A stretch of DNA of 64,000 nt. Origin: Styela clava. Lineage: Eukaryota; Chordata; Ascidiacea; Stolidobranchia; Styelidae. The notes beneath the pieces were generated by a model. That model searched no databases. It was not told the origin of the DNA and saw nothing but the letters and a program-made list of their open reading frames with translations. Both the position numbers and the translations under genes were made by a program. Below, one piece after another: positions 52,201 to 62,399 of the stretch. The stretch is taken from assembly GCF_964204865.1 (NCBI RefSeq), contig NC_135263.1:18149426-18213425 (forward strand). The letters are read 5' to 3'. Position 1 is the first letter of the stretch. The number at the start of each line of letters is the position of its first letter.

Positions 52201-52800
52201 TTAAATCTACGTCACAAGTTTAATGGAAAAAGGTAATTTGACAACATTGCGCTTTTGTACATTTAATTTGAATTATTCATTGTATCGTTCCGGAAAAATT
52301 GTTCTCTTGAAGAAACGTTCGCACGAACAATAGAGGGAATTTCCAAATCATACTAAGTGAGAATAATGTTTCACTCCGTCTTTTGTTGTAGTGAGTGGAT
52401 AATGGCGCAATAATTTCTGCAATATCGAATGCTCGTAATAGAATGGTTCAAACTAAGCAATCAGGTTCATCGTTTTATTACAAATTTTGTCTTTCTCGAG
52501 TTACGAAGTTTTTTGATATGTTCGATTAATGATATGTTTTGTTAGGTAAGTCCACGGAAGGTTACGCTGACCATGGTAAAACTATGTAAGTGTTGTGAAC
52601 TCTTAAATTCATTTTAGTAGTGTTTGATTAATGGGAAAGTGACCATACCAACTTGTAATTATCTGTGATAAGCAAATACCATGACATCCAAGAAAATGTT
52701 ACCTGAACACACCACCACGTTACACCTGTGGAAAATACCACTAATTATTCACGTTTATGATAAAACTGTTCGAATAACATTTTGAGCGTGACAACGGCAA
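49262..52800. other. Region between tetraspan genes C and A
   Basis: It should hold the promoter of gene C just above 49262, but no clear TATA was seen. A ~105-bp imperfect tandem repeat (CAATCATTATAGCAAG.GCTGT … GTATTCGA.AAAAG) lies at 50575-50715. The plus frame at 51372-51611 ends in a Cys-rich run but has no convincing domain. The rest is AT-rich and empty. Confidence 0.4.
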
Positions 52801-53439
52801 TAGATGCGGCGTCAGGTCTGTTGAGGAAATACTTTTTATGACTATCCATCATGCGACCTTTATCATAACATTTTCGGCATATTTTTCCACCCACATATTC
52901 CGCTAGAAAAAAACACTGATTTTTGAGACGTGTAATAGAGCTTGATATTGTAGTATGAACAGCAAATATTTGCGATTGATTTCATTCCTCATAAAACATT
53001 GCTTTTGTGAATATCTATTAAAATTCAATACCTGATTATTCGAAGTTTCAGAACTGGATTGTATTCTGCTATCCCCTATTCACTTGATATTTATAGATAT
53101 TTTCATTGTCTCTTGTAGTCATATCCAGTTACTATCACGCAGTGTTTGTTTGATTGAATATGAGAATTTCGTAATCAACACTTAAATTCATATTTGGTAA
53201 ATATTAAAAAATCTCTAATTGTTCCATGGATGTGTGCATGCATTTCACTTATATTCGTAAGTGCTTAATATTACTAATATCACATAAATAATTGCAGCAC
53301 GTAGTCGTATACATCTATACGAGACATTTTAAAACAATATATTATTTATACGTCACAGAAGATTAATTCATTTGGCAGCGACGACTTGAAGGAATTTGTT
53401 AAAGTATTCTAACGCGCAAAACATTACGCGTAACATCAG

Positions 53440-53740
53440 CCATATATATATATATGACGCCACCAATCGCGACGAATGTTTGTCGCATATTCTCAGGCGT
53501 GAAGGAGATGACTGAGTGCACTATGAGGCAAACGCAAATGCCACTTAACAAAAGTAACATATTCCATAAGCAAAATTTATTTGATGGTTACAGATACCAA
53601 TTTACAAGCGCCGCTGATTCCATAAACAGTTTCAGTTTATGTTTCCGAACATACACAACGATAGAAACTACATTTAGAGCGGCCCACACACTAATGGCCG
53701 GGAGATGAGTTAACAAGGAAACAATCCAGTAAAATATTTT
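53440..53740 (-). pseudogene. DRAM/TMEM150-like membrane gene fragment, copy 1
   Basis: In one minus frame at 53606-53740 the sequence reads LPAISVWAALNVVSIVVYVR, then a basic stretch and a donor-like GTAAAT. A second block (53446-53575) reads LLLLSGICVCLIVHSVISFT and continues to an Ile-Gly-Gly-Val run. This resembles two successive helices of Frag1/DRAM/Sfk1 proteins: the Pro-Glu.. helix ending '..LN....YVR', then 'GL..G..C..L..V..F'. No start exon or good acceptors were found and the second block runs into an AT repeat, so it is treated as a fragment. Confidence 0.35.
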
Positions 53741-54122
53741 TCAGTTCAGATTCAATATTTTCACAACTTATACATTCTTCATACAGAATAAAAAATATTA
53801 GAATGAAAAAATGAACCTTTACGTCATAACAAAAATCGGCAACAGATTGAAATAATATCTGTTACTCAGTAAAATTTGAAACTTACATCGGAACTTTGAG
53901 CATTCAACATAACCTCCCTAGCCGCGGCAAATCTTGGAACAAATACAAAATTTAGTTCGTAAGTGAATCAAAATTGTGCAAGGATCGCCCGATATTTCCA
54001 ACCGTTCAGCATATTTCAAGTTTGTAAGCTTGTCTCAAAACTAAAATAAAATTGGAAGAAGCAAAAAACGAATAAGGCAAAATTTAAAAAAGAATTAATA
54101 TTGGTGTGAAAATATTATTCAC

Positions 54123-55482
54123 TTAGAGTTCCATGGAGCTTGACCCGACATAAGGCTGTCTAAGTAGAGCCTGTTTTGCAACTCCAGTGAATATCGCGGA
54201 TATGATGAAGAAAACCGCTGAAAGCCACCCCAGATAGAATGCGTATCCATACATTGGATCCATTCCGTCGAATATCGTACTCATCATTTTCTTCAGGCCT
54301 TCATCGAGGCCCAAACCATCAAGGCTGATATCTCTTTTCCCTCTTCCCCCTGGTAGTTGTTGTTGGAATACAGAACTCAAACTCTTACCCATGTTTGCCA
54401 TGAACAGCAGAGGATTGTGAACAGTTTGAGCGGTTCCCCCTGTGTACGCGGCCATACCAATGATTGTGGACAGCGCTACAATAAAAAAGACCATATTATC
54501 TTAGGTGTAGGTATTTTATTGAAACCGCCACAACATCAGCTAGAATAGACTACTGTAAAAGAATATATTTTAAAATGCGCGAGGTGCTGAAGGCTTTGCG
54601 ATTAACATTGGTAAATGAATACACGCTTTTATGTATATATTACCTGTCATCATGAGACATAAAAGCCCCAATCGAGTAAGTTTAGCCACTTTATTCTTGC
54701 TATCGTAAGAACCTTGCTCCCTGCTGATTGCAACTATCAGGATAATTCCACCAATCACTCCGAAAACAAGTGCTCCCACCAAATTTACAGCTCCGAACAC
54801 GATGCTTCTTGACATGCTGGTAACTAAAAAGGATCAGAATTTTTACTTAAACTAAATATTACATTATTATTACGAGTATTTCAAATTTACGCAACTAGGC
54901 AAAACTTGTGTTGTGAATACTCAAAATAGTGGGTTCCGCTTAAAGCTAAATAAATGCCACTTACTGAATACTATTTACACATCTTATTAAAATAATGTTA
55001 TAGCGTCCTCAGTTTTGCATGCACCTCGGAATTCCCAAATTTGGCAAAAGTATATTGTTGAATTTATTGGCCAATAATTCTCAAACTCACTGTTAATCCC
55101 CAGGTTCACGTTCATCAGATTTCCAGCTACCATTGTCAGTTTCAACAAACCATGATGTACACAAAGGTTCGTCCCTTTTACCATCTGCGTTCCGGAGTCA
55201 AATTGACGTTTTTGTTCCTCGGTCATAAATCCGCTGGACGCGTATTTTGTCGCTTTGAGAATGTTATCATATTTCATGCAGGCCTTCAAAATATTTTACA
55301 TTTAGTAGTCACATGGTTAAGGGTGCAGAAAAGTGACTGAAACGTCTACACAATCTACCGAACTATTAATATTAATAAAAACTTACGACCATCCACGACG
55401 CTGAGGAAATTGCCACAATGAGCATAATACAACCCAAAGCAACGCAGGATATTGCAGAAACGTGAAATTTCTTCCAAGCCAT
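54123..55482 (-). CDS. Claudin/PMP22-like four-transmembrane protein, gene A
   Basis: Exons 55387-55482, 55091-55283, 54644-54823 and 54123-54475 (phases 0,1,1) encode about 273 residues. TM1 lies in exon 1 (CVALGCIMLIVAISSASW). Loop 1 carries LCVHHGLLKLTM. TM2 is VGALVFGVIGGIILIVAI, TM3 spans the exon 3/4 junction, and TM4 is YGYAFYLGWLSAVFFIISAI, close to the claudin TM4 'G.alylGW'. Loop 2 contains GRGKRDISL, a basic site that a proprotein convertase could cut. The C-terminus is short (SSSMEL). An acceptor (GATAGCTATTTCAG) just upstream of the ATG suggests a 5' UTR intron. ATG 55482 is the first codon of exon 1 in frame with TM1. Family membership is by fold and motif; function unproven. 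Confidence 0.83.
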
Positions 55483-55764
55483 GTTTGCTTCGAAGCAAAG
55501 TAGATACTGAAATAGCTATCGTTTACCCTGAAATTTATATGTGAAGTAGATGTGGTGTCAGATCTGTTGAGGAAGTAATTTTTATGACTATCCATAACGC
55601 GACCCTTGTCATAATATTTTCGGCATCATTTATCACCCACATATTCGGTAAAAAACATTGCAACACCTACAAATAACTGCGATTGATCTCTTTTCCTGAG
55701 TCATAAGACATTGGTTTTGTGAAGTAAAGTTGCGTAACTGGCTTGAATTATGCTATCCAACTCA

Positions 55765-55772
55765 TATTTATA
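55765..55772 (-). promoter_or_regulatory. Candidate TATA box of gene A
   Basis: TATAAATA on the minus strand, about 280 bp above the gene A start codon and above the conserved 5' UTR splice acceptor. The same octamer is kept at the equivalent place (about 53089-53096) in the other duplicated block, which has no gene below it. Position and conservation make a core promoter plausible. Confidence 0.35.
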
Positions 55773-55837
55773 GCTATTTTGTTGTCCTTTGTAGTCATAT
55801 TCGCTCACTATCATCGGATGTGTTTGGTTGAACAGGA

Positions 55838-55917
55838 GAAGTATGTGCACCAAGATGGCGCACAACCTGGTACACATACTATGTTTAGGTTGTGCGCCAT
55901 CTTGGTGCACATACTTC
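55838..55917. mobile_element. Palindromic miniature element, copy 2
   Basis: An 80-bp hairpin with arms GAAGTATGTGCACCAAGATG and its complement. The duplicated copy of this region (around 53160) lacks it and gives the empty site: TTGAATATGAGAATTTCG against TTGAACAGGA-[element]-GAGAACACCG. Thus it inserted after the segmental duplication, with an apparent imperfect target duplication (GAACAGG/GAACACC). Confidence 0.78.
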
Positions 55918-56453
55918 GAGAACACCGAATTTTGTAATCAACAGTCAAATCCATATTTGCTACAGTATTAAAAAACCTCTAACGACATGTAGTTGTTCTA
56001 TGAATATGTGCATACATTACACTTATTCATACGTGCCAAAGTGCTTATTAATATCACATAAATGCAACAAGTAATAGTATGCTAGAAATTTTTAAAACAA
56101 TATATATACTATACGTCACAGAAGGCTAATTCATTTGACAGCGACGACCTGAGGGAGGTTGTCGAAGTCTGCTAATCCGCAAAACAATGCGCGTAACCTT
56201 AGCCATATATTTAATTTCTTTAACCTACATTCTTTAAAGTCATTGCTTTATTAACTCTAGCGATCGAGAGAATGTACACAGGCTACATAAACATATATGA
56301 GATCTTTTGAAAGTTTGCTGAAATGTCTCGAGATTATGTAGATTTTTCGTCAGTTTCTTATTATATTTTTTGATTGAATTTATTCAGATATATTTCATTT
56401 TGCAAATGCAAAAAGATGTCAATCGTAATGAGGAAGTAATCTGCATAACCATA

Positions 56454-56945
56454 TCACAGTGACTCTTTAGGTGCGTCATTCCACCATGCACATATTAATT
56501 GCATCATACTGCAGCTACCGCAAATGACGCCACCAATCGTGAAGTACGAATGTTGGTCCCATATGCTCAGGTGTGAAGGAGCAGACCAATAAACTGACTG
56601 CACAATGGAGCAAACGCAAATGCCACTTAACAAAAGTAACATATTCCAAACGCGAAATTAAAATAAATTACTGATTACTGATCGACTGGATGGTCACAGA
56701 TGCCTATTTACAAGCAAGCGTGACATGCACGCGCCGCTGATTCCATAAACGTTTTCAGCTTGCTTCTGAACATACACCACGAGAGGAAACTACATTTAGA
56801 GTAGCGCACACACTGATGGACGGGAGATGAGTTCACAAAGAAACAATCCAGTATAATATTTTTCAGTTCAGATTTAATATTTTCATAACAGAAACGTTCT
56901 TCACACAGAATGAAAAATACTACAATGGAAAAATGAACTATCACA
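56454..56945 (-). pseudogene. DRAM/TMEM150-like membrane gene fragment, copy 2 (inactivated)
   Basis: Duplicate of 53440-53740. In the helix block that is open in copy 1, this copy has an in-frame TGA where copy 1 has a leucine codon, and later stops. The second block (56454-56642) stays open and longer than in copy 1, reading GGVICGSCSMMQLICAWW before a stop. This adds the 'G..l.F..g..Y...Q' helix expected of DRAM-like proteins. It is therefore a pseudogene fragment by position and by the stop codon. Confidence 0.4.
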
Positions 56946-57212
56946 TCAGAACGAAAATCGGCGACAGATTAATATAATAATATCTGTCACTCAGTAAGAT
57001 TCGAAACTTACATTAGAAACTGAGCATTCAACATAACATCTTTAGTCGCGGCAATCAAAATTGTGCCAGGTTCGCCCATCCTTCCAACCTCTCAACGTAT
57101 TTCAAGTTTGTAAGCCTTGTCTCAAACATTAAAAAAATTGGGGGAAGAAGTAAAAAAAAAAATAAGGCAAAACTCAAAAAAGGATAAACATTGATGTGAA
57201 AAAATTATCCAT

Positions 57213-58544
57213 TTAGAGTTTCACAGAGCTTGCCCCGGCATAAGGCTGTCTAAGTAGAGACTGCTTTGCAACTCCAGTGAAGATCGCGGATATCACGAGG
57301 AAAACCGCCGAAACCCATCCCAGATAGAATGCGTATCCATACATGGGATCCATTCCCTCGAACATCGTACTCATCATTTGCTTCATGTCTTCATCAAGGC
57401 CCAAACCATCAAGACTGATATCTCTTTTCCCTCTTCCCATTGGTAGTTGTTGTTGGAATACAGAACTCAAGCTCTGGCCCATGCTTGCCATGAACAGCAG
57501 AGGATTGTGAACAGCTTGAGCGGTTCCCCCTGTGTATGCGGCCATACCAATGACTGTGCAAATCCCTGCAATACAAAGTCCATATTACCCTGGGTTTGGG
57601 TATTTTATTGAAACCCCCAGAACATCAGCTAGAATAGATCTCTAGAAAAGCATTTATATGAATATGCGCGAGGTGCTGAAGGCTATTTCTTTTAATTTTG
57701 GTAAATGAATAAAATGCTTGCATGTGCTTATATTACCTGCAACCGTGAGAACTATCAGCCCTGATCGAGTACGTTGAGCTACTTTACTCTTGCCATCGTA
57801 AGAACCTTGCTCCCCGCCGATAGCAACGATCAGGATAATTCCACCAATCACTCCGAGAACAAGTGCTACCACCAAAATAAAAGCTCCGAACATGGTGCTT
57901 CTTGGCATGCTGGTAACTAAAAAAATCAGAATATTTTTTACCAAGACTAAATATTTACGAGATTATTTCAATTTAAGCAAATAGGCAACACTTGCCTAAA
58001 GCTAAATGATTACCACTTACTGAATATTATTTACGCGCAATGAAAATACAAACGCATCTTATTAAAATAAAGTTTTAGCGTCCTCAGTTCCGCATGCTCT
58101 TCGAAATTCCCAAATTTGGCAAAACAATATTGTTGAACTTAATAGCCAATGATTCTTAAAACTCACTGTCAATCCCCATGTTCACGTTCATAATATTTCC
58201 AGCTGCCATTGTCAGTTTTAACAAACCATGATGCACACAAAAGTCCGTTCCTTTTAGCATCTGCACTCCCAAGTCAAATTGATCTTTTTGTTCCTCGGTC
58301 ATAGGTTCACTCGAAAAGCCTTTCATCGCTTTGAAAATGTTATCATATTTCATGCAGGCCTTCAAAAATTTTCACATTTAGCGGTTACAGGGTTAGGGGT
58401 GCAGAGAAGTAATTGAAAAGAAACGTCTAATAATAATAAAGTACTTACGACCATCCATGACGCTGAGGAAATTGCCACAATAAGCATAATACACCCCAAA
58501 GCAACGCAGGATATTGCACAAACGTGAAAAGTTTTCCAAGACAT
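57213..58544 (-). CDS. Claudin/PMP22-like four-transmembrane protein, gene B
   Basis: Exons 58449-58544, 58167-58359, 57737-57916 and 57213-57565, with the same lengths and phases as gene A, encode about 273 residues. TM1 (CVALGCIMLIVAISSASW), the loop 1 motif FCVHHGLLKLTM, TM2, the loop 2 basic site MGRGKRDISL and TM4 (YGYAFYLGWVSAVFLVISAI) are all kept. Differences cluster in loop 1 (GFSSEPMTEEQKDQF against YASSGFMTEEQKRQF), the intracellular loop and the C-terminal tail (ASSVKL against SSSMEL). All splice signals are intact and there are no stops, so both duplicates appear functional. The upstream TATA-bearing block of gene A is not found above B, so the promoters may differ. Confidence 0.83.
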
Positions 58545-58836
58545 GTCCGCGATCGACTCTTCGAAGCAAAAGTAAATACTGAAATAGCTATCGTTTACCC
58601 TGAAGGTTATAAGTGGATGTTTTAACAATGCCGAACAATTTCTCATAAGCTGAAACTAAAACTTCAAAAGGGAAACAAAATAAAGTTGTCGCATTCAAAG
58701 GTCGAATATTGAAATAACATATCCCCAGTACTAACACGACGCGCCGCCAGATCAAAACAAGAGCTTCTCTGAATTTCAGTCGGCAATCAACAACGTCGAC
58801 AAACTCTTTGCTGTGCGAAAAAAGCGAACGCCAGAA
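58545..58836. other. Upstream region of gene B
   Basis: Contains the splice-acceptor block shared with gene A (GTTTACCCTG on the plus strand) close to the start codon. Beyond about 58650 similarity to the gene A upstream region ends, marking a duplication breakpoint. Confidence 0.4.
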
Positions 58837-61270
58837 CGAACGAAAACAACTGTCTGAGCGTCACGAGAGAATGATTTCTCTTCTTAAAGAGTTACGTTCA
58901 TACCGAGCACGTGTTCGTAATAATTCGATGGACGTTTCTTTTTACACTCTTCACTCCACACTCTGACCGGAACCACGAAGTACCAATAGAATTAAATTTC
59001 GTCGCGCGTCTTGCGAAATATCGATACATTTTATACCTAAATTACATTAAGCGTCTTTCTCAGTCAGAAGGCCGCTTTAGCATAATGGTTATAAAAATTC
59101 AATATGCCCAGTTATAGGTCTTCAATTGATGGAGTATGTCAAATTTCTGGTGAATCTAGTAAATTTACAACAATATCTTCCAATGGGACATTTTTATGTT
59201 CTTCAGGAACGAAGTTCTGTTTCGCCTCACTGGACACGAAGTATACCAATGTATCGTTTTGTTGAATTGCTATTGTTTGTGTTCTCGTTGAGTTTGTTGT
59301 TGTTATTTTGAACAAATCTATTCTCCGCAACTAATGGACTGATGATTACAAATTTTCAGTTCTTAAAAGCGGGTGAAGGCAGCGATAGAAGGCTATTTAT
59401 TACTTCTGTTGTATTTTCCAGTTTTCTCATAGTCCTGTGCAACTCAAGATCGGTTGCAAATTATAAGTACTGTATAACATTTATCATAGTCTACAAATCT
59501 TTCTGTCACTACAAGAAATTATGGGTACTCCTGAAGTATGCGCACCAAGATGTCGCATAACCTGAACCCTAACCTGGTACATAACCTGAGTTCAGGTTGT
59601 GCGCCTTCTTGGTGCGCATACATATGTCTATCCCTATTCAACCTTTGTTGCGGTCGTTTTTCAACAACGAAAAAACGCAAAGGCACCACAGCAATATATT
59701 GTGTGTCATAAAGAAGATTGGTATAAATATACAGACTCCTCTTTACCAGGGCCGGATCACGCCCGTTAAAGGACCTGAGCATCCTAAGATTTTAGTCCTT
59801 CATGTATAAAAATAATCATAATTAAACAAGTGTTCCATGCTATCTGAAATTAAAAAAATGAGTGAGGTTTAGTATTTATAACCGATCAAACACCATTTTT
59901 TGAAATAGTTCTCACGCCTACATATATTTATAGTGAGGTTTAAGACGATATTTGAGAAAGAAAAATAAGCAAAAATTTATTTCAACCGGGCCAATATTGA
60001 GGTCTGAAGCGTCTTACCAACTGAGAATGAATACATTAAACACTCAAGCTGAACACTGAAATACGTTTGTAGAATTGTGGAAAGTCCCCGCCCTTAATGC
60101 AAAACGAACGAAAACAACTGTCTGAGCGTCACGAGAGAATGATTTCTCTTCTTAAAGAGTTACGTTCATACCGAGCACGTGATCGTAAAAATTCGATGGA
60201 CGTTTCTTTTTACACTCTTCACTCCGCACTCCGCCCGTAACCACGAAGTGCTAATAGAATGGAATTTCGTCGCGCGTCTTCCAAAATCGGTGGGGTATGT
60301 CAAATTTCTGGTGAATCTAGTAAATTTGCAACAACATCTTCCAATGGGACCCTTTTATGTTCTTCAGGAACAAAGTTCTATTTCGTCTTACTGGACACGA
60401 AGTATACCTATGTATCGTTTTGCTGAATTTCTATTGTTACTTATCGATCTTAAGATCGGTAAGTATGTTGATAGGTATTTGTCTGTTTGCTTGTTGGACA
60501 CGTAGTGGACATAACGATCGTTTCAATATTATGTTGGTCTTGTTGTTGTTCTTTGAAACTTTTTGGACATCTAGTTGAAAATCTAAAAAAACGCTTTTCT
60601 CTTTCATTACTGGACCGATTGCTTCGAAATTTTTGCTGGTTAAAGATGGAATTTTTCTCCAGAAGGCTATTACTTTTATTTATTTCAAATATTTCTGTTA
60701 GCTCTGTGAGATTTGTTTTTGTTTGCTATGACGTCACCGAACGTTCTGCATACGCGTAGCCGACACTCCTCTTCTTTTTGATCACGTGCCATCGAACGTC
60801 GATGGTTCGCAACGAAGTCCTTAGGGTACTTTGCTACGATTTTCCCTTACGCCGATCGACGAAACGGTAAACCGTACTGTACTGCGAACAGACGTGTCCA
60901 TATATTTGGGCGTAGCTCTCTTGTTTATCTGTCTGTCTGTCTGTTAGATTAAAATTTTGCATGTGCATTCATCATAGCTCGGATCAGAAGCCTATTAATT
61001 GAAGCCTATTGATTTTCGATGAATTATGTCGTATAATTAGCGAGTTATCAATTAAATAGTCATAGGACACACGGTGTCACTATGGAGTAAGAGCGCTGTT
61101 TTGGGGGATCCCCTAACCTTCGATCGATAAGTCTTCGGTATCCGACCAATATTCTCGTTGAGTTTATTGTTGTTATTGTGAACAAATCTATTCTCGGCAA
61201 CTATTGGACTAATGATTACAAATTTTCAGTTCTTGAAAGCGGGTAAAGGCAGCGATAGAAGGCTAATCTT
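58837..61270 (+). repeat. Patchwork of duplicated repeat blocks
   Basis: 58837-58990 recurs at 60105-60250 (ACAACTGTCTGAGCGTCACG … CTTTTTACACTCTTCACTCC). 59140-59250 recurs at 60300-60420 (ATCTTCCAATGGGACATTTT region). 59290-59395 recurs at 61155-61265 (AAATTTTCAGTTCTTAAAAG, GGCAGCGATAGAAGGCTA). GGACCTGAGCATCCTAAGAT occurs at 59771 and 61296. The blocks keep the same order, so a larger element was duplicated and then split. The open frames here (for example 60179-60505) track the repeats; no recognised protein. Confidence 0.65.
59533..59625. mobile_element. Palindromic miniature element, copy 3
   Basis: Arms GAAGTATGCGCACCAAGATG and the diverged complement on the right ending GGTGCGCATAC. 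It is more worn than copies 1 and 2 and lies within the duplicated repeat patchwork. Confidence 0.6.
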
Positions 61271-62360
61271 TAGGGCCGGACCATGCCCTTTGAAGGACCT
61301 GAGCATCCTAAGATTTTGGCCCCCAATATATAATAATAATAATAAAATTTCGCTTGAGAATAGCCCTTTTCTAACACCGATGTCGGAATTCATATTTGTT
61401 CAAATCACTGAATTTCAATGTGAAAATATTAACGTCAAGACGGTGCCAATATGAGAATGGCGTCCTTTGATTGGTATAAGAAGAATGGATTGTCTTGTCC
61501 AGTTAGGACCAAGCCAATGAGATGGGTCACGCTTTTTATCTAAACTTCGTACTTTAAGCTCTCGTTAAGTAGCCTGACTCCTCATTTGGAGAGACTTTTT
61601 GTGCCTTTATTTTAGTAAAAACACTCCTCTATTTTCAAGCGTTGGCCACGTGACTGCAGTGACGACCTCCAGAGCTGACTTAGCGCCACGTGATCCAGAT
61701 TTTTTTTAGCTGGGTCCGAGAGTCCCAACTTAGACGGACTTAGTTGTCTTTGACAATAGCACCAGGCCCGCTCACGCTACGAGTAATAAAGTTAGTCAGA
61801 TATAACGATTCATCATACAATGAGTGTAAATAAAGATGACCGAGGTAAACTGTGAGGAAACGTATTTCCTAACTCACAACGTGTCTGGTGTGTTTTTAAG
61901 TAATATCTGTCACGAAAGAATATAATTTGAAGCGACATTACAAAACCATACACGAAAAAGATACCTAAAATACCACGGGAAGCAATTTAAAAATAACTGG
62001 AAGCTTTATATATCTTCCTTCAACTGATTAGAACGTTAAACACTCATTTCTGAATATATTTAAAGCGAGTAAACTCGCGATGTTTTGATCATATTTGGGT
62101 TCTTCTCCCCGACTGTGGCCCGCGAGACACCCTCAAAAGTTTTGCGGTCTGACAACCCCGCAACCTTGGCCCACCCTGATCTACATGATATTTTTTGAAA
62201 AAAGTTCTCATGCCTACATATATTTATATTGAGGTTTAAGGCGATATTTGAAATAGAAAAATAAGCAAAAATTTATTTCAACCGGGCCAATATTGAGGTC
62301 TGAAGCGTCTGACCAATTACATTACCATTGGATTAAACACTGAAGCTAAACACTAAAATA
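59935..62360. repeat. Dispersed repeat pair
   Basis: 59915-60065 (CCTACATATATTTATAGTGA … AACCGGGCCAATATTGAGGT … GTCTTACCAA) recurs at 62210-62355 with few changes. CCTTGGCCCACCCTG at about 62164-62178, just before the second copy, is a hAT-type right end without a visible partner. Confidence 0.6.
61330..62100. other. No gene recognised
   Basis: Less AT-rich than the surroundings (for example CACGTGACTGCAGTGACGAC), suggesting old repeat or regulatory DNA, but no frame or repeat partner was found in the window. Confidence 0.35.
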
Positions 62361-62399
62361 CGTCTATAGATATTTTTGGTGCACTTTTCCTAGGTGCCC

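Larger units (their letters stand above)
52800..58650 (-). repeat. Tandem segmental duplication (~2.8 kb unit) containing genes A and B
   Basis: 52800-55550 and 55550-58650 are duplicated in the same order: upstream block (GACTATCCATCATGCGACC against GACTATCCATAACGCGACC), DRAM-like fragment, and four-exon tetraspan gene. Exon lengths of A and B are identical (96, 193, 180, 353) and even intron and 3' flanking DNA align. Copy-specific changes include the palindromic MITE at 55838, so the duplication is older than that insertion. Confidence 0.8.

Noticed and set aside
53454-53708. Plus-strand frame beginning MTPPIATN
   Set aside because: Antisense to the DRAM-like membrane fragment, which explains the sequence better.
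60179-60759. Series of plus-strand frames
   Set aside because: They follow duplicated repeat blocks and differ between copies in frame, so protein coding is unlikely.
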